Notes: generated by a model not told the origin, from the letters alone. Positions 1 to 12,829 are shown, counted from the first letter of the stretch. The stretch: DNA of 64,000 bases from Thermoflexus sp040289485 (GCF_040289485.1 NZ_PSLG01000005.1:1-64000); one strand, 5' to 3'. Numbers and translations: made by a program.

Positions 1-1370
1 TCATCCACATGGCCAACCGGGCCCACGGCCGCACCGGCCTGGGCGCGGTGATGGGCTCCAAGAACCTCAAAGCCATCGCCGTCCGCGGCCGCTGGCGTCC
101 GCCCGTCTACGATCCGCAGGCCCTCCAGCGGCTGATCCGGCAGGGACCGGCCGCCTACGAGGCCAACCTGGCCGTCAAGAACCTGGGGATCTACGGGACC
201 GCGGGGGTGCTGGCGGCCCAGAACGCCGCCGGTGGGCAGCCCACCCGCAACTACACCAGCGGCTTCTTCGAAGGGGCCGACGCCATCACCGGCGAGCGGA
301 TGGCCGAGACCATCCTGAAGGACCGCGACACCTGTTACGCCTGCGTCGTCCGCTGCAAGCGAGTGGTGGAGGCCGAATGGCGGGGGCGCCGGGTGGATCC
401 GCGCTACGGCGGCCCCGAGTATGAGACCCTCTCGACCTTCGGGTCCTATTGCGGGGTCAGCGACCTGGAGGCCATCGCCCTGGCCCATCAGATCTGCGCC
501 CAGTATGGGGTGGATACCATCTCTTGCGGAGCGACCATCGCCTTCGCCATGGAGTGCTTCGAGCGCGGGATCCTCACCGAGGCCGAGATCGGGTTCCCCC
601 TTCGCTTCGGCGACGCCGAGGCCATGATCCGGCTCCTGGAACAGATCGTGCGCCGGGAAGGGATCGGGGACCTGCTGGCCGAGGGCTCGGCGCGGGCAGC
701 CCAGATCATCGGGCGGGGGGCGGAGGGCTGCGTGGTCGCCGTGAAGGGCCAGGAGCTGCCCGCCCACATGCCCCAACTCAAGCGCTCCCTGGCCTTGATC
801 TACGCGGTGAACCCCTTTGGCGCCGACCACCAGTCCAGCGAGCACGACACCTTGTATATGCCGAAAACCCCACGGCCCTTCCTGGAGCGCCTGGCCCGGC
901 TGGGCCTGACCGACCCCCAGCCCCCACGGGCGCTGAACGAGGAGAAGATCCGCTTCGCCTATGAGACCCAGAAGTTCTACAGTTTCCTGGACACGGCAGA
1001 CCTCTGCCAGTTCGTCTTCGGCCCCTCATGGCAGCTTTACGGGCCGGAGGAACTGATCGCCATGCTGCGGGCGGTGACCGGATGGGAGGTCACCATGGAG
1101 GAGGTGATGACGGTGGGGGAGCGGCGGCTGAACATGCTGCGGGCCTTCAACGCCCGGGAGGGCGCCGGGAGGGATCGGGACACCCTGCCCCCGCGGTTGT
1201 TCGAGCCCCTCCGGGGCGGGAAGAGCGAGGGGTTATACGTGGACCGGGCCGAATGGGAGGCCGCCCTCACCCGCTATTATGAATTGGCGGGATGGGATCC
1301 TCGGACCGGCATGCCGACCCGGGAGAAACTGGCCGCCCTGGGCCTGGAATGGATCCTGGAGGCGGGATAA
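1..1370 (+). CDS. Aldehyde:ferredoxin oxidoreductase family protein (5' end missing)
   Basis: Seen: the open frame runs in from the window edge (codons in phase from base 3) and ends with TAA at 1368-1370. The 453 residues after the Met codon at base 9 contain the AOR signature R-x-G-L-G-A-V-M-G-S-K-N-L, an iron-sulfur motif C-Y-A-C-V-V-R-C, the segment G-P-E-Y-E-T, D-T-I-S-C-G and a later C in D-L-C-Q-F that fits the fourth cluster ligand. Known: such enzymes oxidise aldehydes to acids with ferredoxin, using a tungsten or molybdenum bis-pterin cofactor and one [4Fe-4S] cluster in the cytoplasm. About 150-200 N-terminal residues (domain 1) must lie outside the window, so the Met at base 9 is internal. 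The substrate cannot be told. The pterin genes moaC and moaDE lie near 30 kb. Confidence 0.9.
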   Translation, partial: IHMANRAHGRTGLGAVMGSKNLKAIAVRGRWRPPVYDPQALQRLIRQGPAAYEANLAVKNLGIYGTAGVLAAQNAAGGQPTRNYTSGFFEGADAITGERMAETILKDRDTCYACVVRCKRVVEAEWRGRRVDPRYGGPEYETLSTFGSYCGVSDLEAIALAHQICAQYGVDTISCGATIAFAMECFERGILTEAEIGFPLRFGDAEAMIRLLEQIVRREGIGDLLAEGSARAAQIIGRGAEGCVVAVKGQELPAHMPQLKRSLALIYAVNPFGADHQSSEHDTLYMPKTPRPFLERLARLGLTDPQPPRALNEEKIRFAYETQKFYSFLDTADLCQFVFGPSWQLYGPEELIAMLRAVTGWEVTMEEVMTVGERRLNMLRAFNAREGAGRDRDTLPPRLFEPLRGGKSEGLYVDRAEWEAALTRYYELAGWDPRTGMPTREKLAALGLEWILEAG

Positions 1371-1434
1371 GCCCGCTTCCCCCTCCCCCACCGCCCAACG
1401 GGGAACTTCCCATTCCTCTCCCGCCGCCGGCCGC

Positions 1435-1447
1435 TAACGGATCGTTA
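1435..1447. repeat. Short perfect palindrome upstream of hsp20
   Basis: TAACG-GAT-CGTTA is a perfect 5-bp inverted repeat in the 200-base gap between the AOR gene and hsp20. It could be a regulator site for the heat-shock gene. It does not match the CIRCE element (TTAGCACTC-N9-GAGTGCTAA). Nothing else is recognisable in the gap, and the function is unproven. Confidence 0.3.
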
Positions 1448-1571
1448 ACGCCTCGCTGGCGCTCCTCTGATCCGGCACTAATGTTCCTCTGAGGCGCCGC
1501 CGCTACCATAGAGGCTGGAAAAACCCACAGGGGTGCAGGCGAAGATCCCACGGCGAAAGGAGGTGAGGCCT

Positions 1572-2030
1572 ATGGCGCGCGAGTTGATGCTCCGGGATCC
1601 GTTCGACGCGGCCTTCATGACGCTGCGCGAGGCCATCGACCGCCTGTTCGACCAGGCGTTGGTGCGACCCTTCGACGGGGGGACCAGCCTCAGCGCCGGG
1701 CTGCCGGTGAACCTCTATGAACTGCCCGATCGCTATCACGTGGCCATCCGGATGCCCGGCGTGCGGCCGGAGAGCCTGGAGGTGCAGGCGCTGGGCTCCA
1801 CCCTGACCATCCGCGGCGAGATGGCCGCGCCGGAGATCGAGAACGAGAAGAACGTCGCCATCCTGCGCCGCGATTGGTCCGGCGGGCGCTTCGCGCGGAC
1901 CATCGAGTTCGGCGATCCCATCGATGCGGAGCACATCGAGGCCCGGTTGGAGAACGGCGTCCTGCACGTGACGGTGCCCAAGGCCGAGGCAATCCGGCCG
2001 CGTGTGATCAAGGTCCAGGTGGCCCGGTGA
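1572..2030 (+). CDS. Hsp20 / alpha-crystallin family small heat-shock protein
   Basis: Seen: 152 residues. The ATG at 1572 follows an AGGAGGTGAG ribosome site, which decides this start over an in-frame start 39 bases upstream. The alpha-crystallin domain occupies roughly residues 40-140: L-P-D-R-Y-H-V-A-I-R-M-P-G-V, then G-S-T-L-T-I-R-G-E, and the late L-E-N-G-V-L-H-V-T-V-P-K motif. Known: these are ATP-independent holdases that form oligomers and bind unfolding proteins in the cytoplasm. The N-terminal arm is short (M-A-R-E-L-M-L-R-D-P-F) and a C-terminal I-x-I/V anchor is weak (V-I-K-V-Q-V). The gene stands alone and ends just before a strong hairpin terminator facing valS. Confidence 0.93.
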   Translation: MARELMLRDPFDAAFMTLREAIDRLFDQALVRPFDGGTSLSAGLPVNLYELPDRYHVAIRMPGVRPESLEVQALGSTLTIRGEMAAPEIENEKNVAILRRDWSGGRFARTIEFGDPIDAEHIEARLENGVLHVTVPKAEAIRPRVIKVQVAR

Positions 2031-2041
2031 GCGGACCGAAC

Positions 2042-2077
2042 CCGGGGGCGTCCGGAAAAGGACGCCCCCGGCGCTTT

Positions 2078-2079
<2 letters not shown>
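2042..2079 (+). terminator. Rho-independent terminator of hsp20
   Basis: A perfect 12-bp stem (2042-2053 with 2060-2071) closes a six-base GGAAAA loop and is followed by CGCTTTTT. The T-run overlaps the valS stop codon, so the hairpin separates the two convergent genes. Reading the other way there is no T-run after the stem. Confidence 0.9.
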
Positions 2080-4798
<2,719 letters not shown>

Positions 4799-4850
4799 CC
4801 GTCTCCCTCCTTCGTCCGGGATATCCCCACGGGGCGCCCCGCCTGGGCCC

Positions 4851-5140
4851 CCGAAACGAAAGCCCCCTCCCGTCACAAGGACGAGAGGGGGCAGACCTCC
4901 CGCGGTACCACCTTGCTTCAGGGGGCTTCCGAATCCCCCTGCCCTCTTGCCGCGATAACGGGCGGCCACCCGGGCCGGACTCAGGTCCGCCGGCCGGGGC
5001 GGACGGTCATCCGGCCGGCTCCAGGGCGACCTTCAGCAGCGCCGCCGACAGGGGCTTCCACCCATCCCCCCTCGCTGGCGCCGGGGCCGCTGCCTACTCC
5101 TCCCCTTCTCCGCCGTTCCTCAGATCCCCGCCGGGCCGTC
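4851..5140 (-). promoter_or_regulatory. T-box riboswitch of valS
   Basis: Seen on the minus strand: the conserved T-box core AAGCAAGGTGGTACCGCG (about 4918-4901), whose TGGT bulge (4910-4907) can pair with the ACCA end expected for tRNA-Val. It is followed by a 13-bp terminator stem with one T-G pair (4892-4880 with 4874-4862) and a TTTCGTTT tract. Upstream, an AGTA loop-E element (5098-5095) and GAAG-GTC (5034-5028) fit the specifier loop, with GTC (Val) as specifier codon. Known: uncharged tRNA stabilises the antiterminator so that the synthetase gene is read. The 5' boundary is approximate. The leader fills the whole 354-base gap before valS. Confidence 0.9.
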
Positions 5141-5152
5141 CTCAGGCGGCCA

Positions 5153-5464
5153 TCAGATCACCTGGAACCGGCCCGTGGCCTTCACAATCTTCTCCTTGTA
5201 GTTCCGGACGTGGCGGAAAAGCTTCTTCTTGAGTTCCTGCCACTCCGGGCTGGCCAGGATGCGCTGCAAGGTCTCCATATCCTGGGCGATGGCGCCAGTG
5301 AGGATCTGGGGACCTTCCCCATACATCGTATACCAGGCGTCGGTGGGCTCCATCCCCAGGCGCATCATCCCCGGCGCGAACTCCCGCACGATGAACTCGA
5401 AATACTCCTGTTCGTGGCCGGGCTTGATGTCCCAGGCCATCAGCAGTTTGACCATCTCGGCCAT
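5153..5464 (-). CDS. Small conserved protein, possible dimeric alpha/beta-barrel fold
   Basis: Not assigned to a named family. Seen: 103 residues with no signal peptide or membrane segment, preceded by GGGGAGGGAGCG before the ATG. The start K-L-L-M-A-W-D-I-K-P-G-H-E-Q-E-Y and the pattern beta-(G-H-E-x-E-Y helix)-beta-(W/Y strand)-G-A-I-A-Q-D-helix resemble NIPSNAP, EthD or antibiotic-monooxygenase-like ferredoxin folds, which dimerise into barrels. No catalytic residues can be named. It lies upstream of the valS T-box on the same strand, and read-through into that leader is possible. A good promoter sits in front. The fold assignment is inference. Confidence 0.7.
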   Translation of the reverse strand: MAEMVKLLMAWDIKPGHEQEYFEFIVREFAPGMMRLGMEPTDAWYTMYGEGPQILTGAIAQDMETLQRILASPEWQELKKKLFRHVRNYKEKIVKATGRFQVI

Positions 5465-5517
5465 CGCTACGCTCCCTCCCCAGGCAACGGGGATCCCTTC
5501 CGCGCGGTTTGCTCTAT

Positions 5518-5547
5518 ATTGTAGCCGGCATCTGCCTTTTTGGGCAA
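5518..5547 (-). promoter_or_regulatory. Sigma-70-type promoter for the small gene at 5153-5464
   Basis: On the minus strand, TTGCCC (5547-5542), an 18-base spacer and TACAAT (5523-5518). The -35 box lies just past the stop of the upstream small membrane gene. The spacing and boxes fit a housekeeping promoter. Confidence 0.6.
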
Positions 5548-5548
5548 C

Positions 5549-5761
5549 TCAAAGGACGCCGACCACCAGGAGGAGAAGCACCGCCAACGCGCAAAGGTCC
5601 AGGAGCAACAGCCCCCCCAGGATCAGCCGCTGCATAGGGGTCAGGCCCTTCAGGAAGGTCAGTCCGCCCGGCAGTCCGGAGGAGGGCTCTGTCTCCACCT
5701 TTTCCTCGATGACCTCCCCCTCAGGGACCTCGGAGAGATGCTGGCGGATATCCTCGAACAT
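5549..5761 (-). CDS. Small single-span membrane protein
   Basis: Family not recognised. Seen: 70 residues starting M-F-E-D-I-R-Q-H-L. The ATG at 5761 is preferred because GGGAGG lies six bases before it; a TTG two codons upstream has no room for a ribosome site. The N-terminal 30 residues are acidic and soluble (E-V-P-E-G-E-V-I-E-E-K-V-E). A linker L-T-P-M-Q-R-L-I follows, and one hydrophobic helix of about 22 residues ends the protein. Topology is probably cytoplasmic N-terminus with a C-terminal tail anchor. It sits 15 bases downstream of the NYN-domain gene, so the two may be co-transcribed. Confidence 0.65.
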   Translation of the reverse strand: MFEDIRQHLSEVPEGEVIEEKVETEPSSGLPGGLTFLKGLTPMQRLILGGLLLLDLCALAVLLLLVVGVL

Positions 5762-5776
5762 CGACAACCTCCCGGA

Positions 5777-6262
5777 TCAATTTTCCGCCGACCTCGCCCG
5801 GAACCGGCGCAGCCAGTATTCGAGCCCCTCCGCGTCCGCCTCCGGCTTCTCCTCGCTCCCCGGGGCAGCGGACTCGACCGTGCCCAGGGCGCGCCGCAGA
5901 TAGGCCACGAAGGCTGGGCTCGACCACACCTGGGCGCCGCGGCGGCGGGCCGCCTCCTGAACGCGGCGGTCCGAGGAGACCACGATGAGGCCCCGGGGGT
6001 TGCGCTCGGCCTGGAGGATGCGGATCAGCAACGCGTCAGCGGTGACCCCGGACGGGGCGAAGCGCACCGTCACCCCACCCCGCGACGTCCGATCGCGGGC
6101 TCTCCCCGGCGCGCCCCGATCGAAGACCACCGTGATGCGACGCCCGGTGCGCAGGGCCAGCCGCTGCAACCGCTCCACCAGGCGGGCCTCATCGTCCGGA
6201 TCCGCCAGATGGAGGTCCGGCATGGCCCCGATGAGGTTGTGGCCGTCGATGAGGAAAGGCAT
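5777..6262 (-). CDS. YacP-like NYN (PIN-fold) domain protein, putative RNase
   Basis: Seen: 161 residues starting M-P-F-L-I-D-G-H-N-L-I-G, the typical NYN opening with its first metal-binding Asp at residue 6. A second acidic strand V-V-F-D-R-G (near 47-50) and V-V-S-S-D-R-R-V-Q (near 96-103) supply the other expected acidic positions. Known: YacP/Rae1 proteins are PIN-like endoribonucleases, and Bacillus Rae1 cuts mRNA in the ribosomal A site. Inferred: an RNA-processing nuclease in the cytoplasm. GAGGGGACG precedes the ATG. The gene lies 48 bases after clpC on the same strand. The C-terminal 30 residues are low complexity. Confidence 0.8.
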   Translation of the reverse strand: MPFLIDGHNLIGAMPDLHLADPDDEARLVERLQRLALRTGRRITVVFDRGAPGRARDRTSRGGVTVRFAPSGVTADALLIRILQAERNPRGLIVVSSDRRVQEAARRRGAQVWSSPAFVAYLRRALGTVESAAPGSEEKPEADAEGLEYWLRRFRARSAEN

Positions 6263-6310
6263 CGTCCCCTCGCGCCCCCGGCGCCCCGCCTCGCGCGCCG
6301 CTGCGGGCGA

Positions 6311-8782
<2,472 letters not shown>

Positions 8783-8889
8783 CGTCCGGTGCTTTCCTTG
8801 TCTGGCAAGACGGTCCAGGGCGGATCGTCCACCTCGTCCGACGGCGCCCACGGGGCGCTGTAAAGGTCCCGGGGACGTTCCCCCGCTTC

Positions 8890-8918
8890 ATTATACGGGA
8901 TCCTCCTAGAGCCACCAA
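8890..8918 (-). promoter_or_regulatory. Sigma-70-type promoter of clpC
   Basis: On the minus strand, TTGGTG (8918-8913), a 17-base spacer and a perfect TATAAT (8895-8890). The transcript leader to clpC is about 100 bases. No CIRCE or CtsR repeat is visible. Confidence 0.75.
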
Positions 8919-8944
8919 ATCGCCCCCCCACGGCTGGTCCCGGG

Positions 8945-9577
8945 CGGCTGGCGTTCCTGGGGTTGAGTTTTCTCCGCTTCACCGCCGGCTACGCCCCGGT
9001 GCGCTATCCGCTGTTCCACGTTCCCACCGCGCCCCCATCGGCCCCTTCCCCCACCTCCATGCCCACGCCCTCCCCGGCGCCAACAGCCGCCGGCCCCACC
9101 CAGATGGCCCTTCCCAGCCCCTCGCCGTCGCCCCCTGGGCCCTCCGCCTGCGAGCCGGCCATCCGCCCACTCATCGAAGGGGCCAACCACGCTCAGGCGG
9201 ACTACATCCGGGGCCGGGGGACCGCTGAGGCGCTGGCGACAGCCTGGGGGGATGCCGCCCTCGAGGCCCAGCGCCAGGGCGACCGATTGCGGCAGGCGAT
9301 CCGGGCCTTGCAGGGGACGATGCGCGAGATCGAGGGGCGCATCGTCGATTGCGCCGTCGCCGCCCGGCCCGCCCCCGACCGCATCGAGATCCAAACCCAC
9401 GAGACCTGGATCTAGCGGGCGGATCTGCCCTGCGGCCCCAACCGCGTCGTGCGGGTCGAGCGCATCGTGGATTACCCCGCGGAGCGCTATCAGAGGATCG
9501 CCCAGGGGGAAGGCTGGCGGATCACCCGCTGGTCGCCGGGCGAGGGGACGATCCAGAAGGAGTGGCGCTGCCTGTGA
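8945..9577 (+). pseudogene. Secreted protein gene interrupted by an in-frame TAG
   Basis: Seen: no ATG is found; non-ATG starts such as TTG at 8963 are possible. The frame begins with a hydrophobic stretch (R-L-A-F-L-G-L-S-F-L), then a Pro/Thr/Ser-rich linker (P-T-S-M-P-T-P-S-P-A-P), then a helical domain (A-Q-A-D-Y-I-R-G-R-G-T) and a strand pattern I-E-I-Q-T-H-E-T-W-I. At 9413-9415 comes TAG. The same frame then continues without a stop to TGA at 9575-9577, and the continuation R-V-E-R-I-V-D-Y-P-A-E-R-Y-Q reads like the rest of the same beta domain. The tail overlaps the convergent ATPase gene. Inferred: a recently broken surface protein, a sequencing error, or read-through. No family name can be given. 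Confidence 0.55.
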
Positions 9578-11465
9578 TCCCGCGCGGCCGCCAGCCCAAC
9601 AGGCGCAACCCGTTCAGCACCACGAGCAACGTGCTCCCCTCGTGGCCGACGACCGCCAGCGGCAGGGGGAGCCCCACCCCGAAGGTCAGCGCGACCAGCA
9701 GGACGATCACCCCGGCGGCGAAGGCCACGTTCTGCCACACCACCCGCATCGCCGCCCGGGCCAGGGCGATGGCCTCGGCCACGCGGCGCAGGTCCTCCTG
9801 GAGCAGGACCACGTCGGCAGTTTCGATGGCCACATCGCTGCCCATCCGGCCCATGGCGATGCCCACGGCGGCCGCCGCCAGGGCCGGGGCATCGTTGATG
9901 CCGTCCCCCACCATCGCCACGGGCCCCCGGTCGCGGGCCAGCCCGCGGATGCGCTCCAGTTTCTCCTGCGGCAGCAAGCCGGCCTCGATCCGGTCGATGC
10001 CCACCGCCTGGGCCACCGCCCGGGCGACGGCGGCGTGATCGCCGGTGAGCATGACCACCTGCACCCCCATGCGGCGCAGGGCCTGCACCGCCTCCCGCGC
10101 CTCCGGCCGCACCCGATCGGCCACTTCCACGATCCCCTGCCACGCCCCATCGTAGACCAGCAACACCGTGTGGCCCGCCGCCCGGGCAGCCTCCACCGCG
10201 GCGGCCACGGCCTCGGGGACAGGGATCCCTTCCTCCTGGAAGAGGCGCGGCGCGCCCACCCAGATCGACCGCCCATCCGGCCGGCCGACCACCCCGAGGC
10301 CCGGCCGCGCTTCCACCTCACGGATCTCAGGGGGCACCACCCCGCGGGCCCGCGCCTCCTCCAGGATGGCCCGGGCGATGGGATGCTCGGAACGGGCCTC
10401 CACAGCCGCCGCCAGGGCCAAGACGGCCTCCGGGCTCGACCCGTTCAGGGAGCGGACGGCACGGACCTCCACCCGGTTCTCCGTGAGGGTGCCGGTCTTG
10501 TCCATCGCCACCACCCGGACCCGGGCCAGGTCCTCCAGGGCCCCTCCACCTTTGAACAAGAGTCCCCGGCGGGCTCCCGCGGCGATGGCAGACAGGAAGG
10601 CCGCGGGGGTGCTGATGACCAGGGCGCACGGCGAGGCCACCACCAGCAACGTCATGGACCGGTAGAAGGCCCGCTCGAAAGGCTGGCCCAGCCCCAGGGC
10701 GATCAGCAAGGTCAAGGCCGCCCCGGCCATCACGACCCAGGCATATCCCCGCTCGAACCGATCGATGGCCCGCTGGGTGCGGGCCCGCTGGGCCTGGGCC
10801 GTCTCCACTAACTGGATGATCCGGGCGAGCATCGTGTCGGCCGCCGGCTGCGTGACCTCCACCTCCAAGGCCCCGTGGCCGTTGAGGGTGCCAGCGAAAA
10901 CCGGTGCCCCCGGCCCCTTGGGCACCGGCATGGATTCCCCGGTGAGCAGGGACTCGTCCACGGCGGAGACGCCGGCCCGCACCACGCCGTCCGCCGGGAT
11001 CCGCTCTCCCGGCCGGATGAGAAGGCGATCCCCAACCCGAACCTGCTCCACCGGGATCCACTCCTCCTGCCCCTCCCGGAGGCGCCGGGCCATGGCCGGG
11101 CGCAGATCCAGCAGCCGGCGGATCGCCCGACGGGTCCGCTCCAGGGCCATGGACTGCAGGGCGTTGGACAACGAGAACAGGAAAAGAAGGGTGGCCCCTT
11201 CCTCGGCGTGGCCGATCCCCGCCGCCCCCAGGGCCGAGAGGAGCATCAGCAGGTTGACGTCCAGCCGCCCCTCCCGCAAGGCCAGGCTCCCGTCCAGGGC
11301 CCCGTAGAAGCCGCCCGAGAGATAGGCGGCCAGCCAGAAGAACCCCTCCAAGCCCGGGGCCCAGGACCGGGCGAGCAGCCCGCCCAACAGGGCGGCCAGC
11401 GTCAGCCCGACGAAGGGGAACTCCAGCCGGCGCTCCGCCACGATCCAGCGATGCACCTGCGCCAT
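9522..11465 (-). CDS. Heavy-metal-transporting P1B-4-type ATPase
   Basis: Pumps a divalent metal out across the cytoplasmic membrane using ATP. Seen: 647 residues. There is no N-terminal C-x-x-C metal-binding domain. T-G-E-S lies at 175-178, the transmembrane metal site S-P-C at 278-280, the phosphorylated Asp in D-K-T-G-T at 322-326, S-E-H-P near 365, G-D-G-I-N-D near 520 and H-E-G-S in the last membrane pair near 610. S-P-C plus H-E-G-(G/S) marks subgroup P1B-4. Known: members export Co, Fe, Ni or Zn; Bacillus PfeT is a PerR-regulated iron(II) exporter. The gene starts three bases after the fur-type stop, so they form an operon. The C-terminal 20 residues run past the usual end and overlap the convergent pseudogene. 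Confidence 0.9.
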   Translation of the reverse strand: MAQVHRWIVAERRLEFPFVGLTLAALLGGLLARSWAPGLEGFFWLAAYLSGGFYGALDGSLALREGRLDVNLLMLLSALGAAGIGHAEEGATLLFLFSLSNALQSMALERTRRAIRRLLDLRPAMARRLREGQEEWIPVEQVRVGDRLLIRPGERIPADGVVRAGVSAVDESLLTGESMPVPKGPGAPVFAGTLNGHGALEVEVTQPAADTMLARIIQLVETAQAQRARTQRAIDRFERGYAWVVMAGAALTLLIALGLGQPFERAFYRSMTLLVVASPCALVISTPAAFLSAIAAGARRGLLFKGGGALEDLARVRVVAMDKTGTLTENRVEVRAVRSLNGSSPEAVLALAAAVEARSEHPIARAILEEARARGVVPPEIREVEARPGLGVVGRPDGRSIWVGAPRLFQEEGIPVPEAVAAAVEAARAAGHTVLLVYDGAWQGIVEVADRVRPEAREAVQALRRMGVQVVMLTGDHAAVARAVAQAVGIDRIEAGLLPQEKLERIRGLARDRGPVAMVGDGINDAPALAAAAVGIAMGRMGSDVAIETADVVLLQEDLRRVAEAIALARAAMRVVWQNVAFAAGVIVLLVALTFGVGLPLPLAVVGHEGSTLLVVLNGLRLLGWRPRGITGSATPSGSSPRPATSG

Positions 11466-11468
11466 CGG

Positions 11469-11930
11469 CTAGGCCTCCGCAGGGGACTTCGACCGCGCCT
11501 TGCGCTGGCAGTCCGGGCACAGGCCGTAATAGACGAGGCGGGCGCCCCGCAGCACATAACCGGAGCGGGCCACCACCTGGGCGTGGAGGCCCTCCACCGC
11601 CACGTCCTCCAAGTCCTGGACCCGGTGGCATGAAAGGCAGACCAGATTGATGTGGGGATCGGTGGCGCCGTCGTAATGCACCATCCCGTCCCCCGCATCC
11701 CCCAGGGCGCTCACCAACCCCAGGCGGACCAGCGCGTCTAGGGTCTTGTACACCGTGGCCAGGCTCATGGTGGGGAACCGGCGCCGGAGGCGCCGGTGGA
11801 TCTGATAGGCCGTGGGATGGTTGCGGCTCCGGGTCAGGACCTCGCAGATGGCCACCCGCTGCGGGGTCAGCCGCAGCCCCGAGGCCCGCAACCCCTCCAA
11901 CATCGCCTGCAGCCGCCGTCGCTGATCCAT
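11469..11930 (-). CDS. Fur-family transcriptional regulator, PerR-like
   Basis: A metal-dependent repressor. Seen: 153 residues from the ATG at 11930, with GGAG 12 bases upstream; a TTG six codons earlier is an alternative. The winged helix (L-R-L-T-P-Q-R-V-A-I and T-V-Y-K-T-L-D-A-L) covers about residues 15-80. Two structural-zinc pairs, C-L-S-C and C-P-D-C, are present, and D-P-H-I-N-L-V-C lies in the dimer domain. The residue after the first zinc pair is D (V-Q-D-L-E), as in peroxide sensors of PerR type; Fur proper usually has E. Inferred: it controls itself and the P1B-4 ATPase through the palindrome upstream. The metal sensed is not proven. Confidence 0.88.
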   Translation of the reverse strand: MDQRRRLQAMLEGLRASGLRLTPQRVAICEVLTRSRNHPTAYQIHRRLRRRFPTMSLATVYKTLDALVRLGLVSALGDAGDGMVHYDGATDPHINLVCLSCHRVQDLEDVAVEGLHAQVVARSGYVLRGARLVYYGLCPDCQRKARSKSPAEA

Positions 11931-11949
11931 TGGATAACAATTCTCCAAA

Positions 11950-11962
11950 GAAAATCGTTTTC
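11950..11962 (-). promoter_or_regulatory. Candidate operator of the fur-type operon
   Basis: GAAAA-CGA-TTTTC is an AT-rich perfect inverted repeat 20 bases upstream of the regulator start, in an otherwise GC-rich region. Its position suits autorepression by the Fur/PerR-type protein. It is not a classical 19-bp Fur box, and binding is inferred. Confidence 0.5.
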
Positions 11963-12012
11963 CAAATGCATGCTATCGCGGCCCGGCGGTTTTGTCAAGG
12001 GCGGGGGGCAGG

Positions 12013-12042
12013 TTGACGGATCCCCGAGGGCCTGGTTACAAT
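12013..12042 (+). promoter_or_regulatory. Sigma-70-type promoter for the OsmC-like gene, with a long leader
   Basis: TTGACG (12013-12018), an 18-base spacer and TACAAT (12037-12042). The next start codon is at 12299, so the transcript would carry a leader of about 250 bases. That leader is GC-rich and contains no riboswitch I recognise (no T-box, SAM, cobalamin or TPP signature). Confidence 0.65.
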
Positions 12043-12298
12043 AAGGGCAATCGGTTTTCGGTCCGCTTCGGAACCTGCGGCGGGGTGGGCAGGCCCGACG
12101 ATGCAGGGTGTGGGGATCCTCCACCGGAACCCCATGGGTATCTGTCGTGGGCGGGGGCAGTGGGCGGCCGCCTGCCCGGGCGTTGCCCTGCGCTGAAGGC
12201 GACCGGCCTCCCCCTGTCCCCGCCTTCCCCATCCCCGCGCCCCGGCTTCGCCCCGCTTCGCGCGGAGGCGATCCGCATTCTGATCCTGGAGGTGTTCC

Positions 12299-12829
12299 AT
12301 GGGGGTCCTGTTGAACGGCTTGGACGTGGAGGCTCTGCAGCAACTGGTCGCCCAGGTGCAGCGCGATCCGGAGGCGGCCCGGGCCCTGAACCGCTGGTCG
12401 GCCCGTGTCCGCTGGCTGGGCGGGTTCAAGGGACGGGCCTACATCCGGGAACACTCGTTCCTCATCGATGAGCCGGCGGACCTGGCCGGCAAGGACGAGG
12501 CGCCTAACGCCGTGGAGTATGTGCTGGGGGCCCTGGGGGCCTGCCTCACGGTGGGCTTCGTCCTGAACGCCACGAAGCGCGGGATCCCCCTGCGTCATCT
12601 GGAGATCGCCCTGGAGGGGGAGATCGACAACATCCTCACCTTCCTGGGCCTGAGCCAGGAGGGGCATCCCGGCTACCGCGAGATCACCGTCCGTGCTTAC
12701 GTGGACGCCGACGCGGACGAGGGGACGCTGCAGGCGGTGTGGACCGAGACCGTGGCCACCTCGCCGGTCGGCAACACCCTGGCCCGATCGGTGGCCCTCC
12801 GCCCCATCCTGAGCCGGGTGGCCTCCTGA
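12299..12829 (+). CDS. OsmC-family protein, first of a tandem pair
   Basis: Seen: 176 residues with the OsmC fold. The conserved central Cys lies in L-G-A-L-G-A-C-L (near residue 81), where Ohr/OsmC peroxidases keep their reactive thiol. The second conserved Cys-Pro is replaced by Ser-Pro in A-T-S-P-V-G-N-T, so the usual disulfide partner is absent. Known: OsmC and Ohr reduce organic hydroperoxides with a two-cysteine mechanism. Inferred: this is a one-cysteine variant, acting with an external thiol or in another role. It is followed 46 bases later by a close paralogue with the same change, and both precede a MetE-like gene. GGAGGTGTTCC precedes the ATG. Confidence 0.85.
   Translation: MGVLLNGLDVEALQQLVAQVQRDPEAARALNRWSARVRWLGGFKGRAYIREHSFLIDEPADLAGKDEAPNAVEYVLGALGACLTVGFVLNATKRGIPLRHLEIALEGEIDNILTFLGLSQEGHPGYREITVRAYVDADADEGTLQAVWTETVATSPVGNTLARSVALRPILSRVAS

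Noticed and set aside
9413..9415. Stop codon recoded as selenocysteine or pyrrolysine
   Set aside because: The codon is TAG, not TGA, so SelB is irrelevant, and no pyrrolysine genes are seen. A nonsense mutation is simpler.
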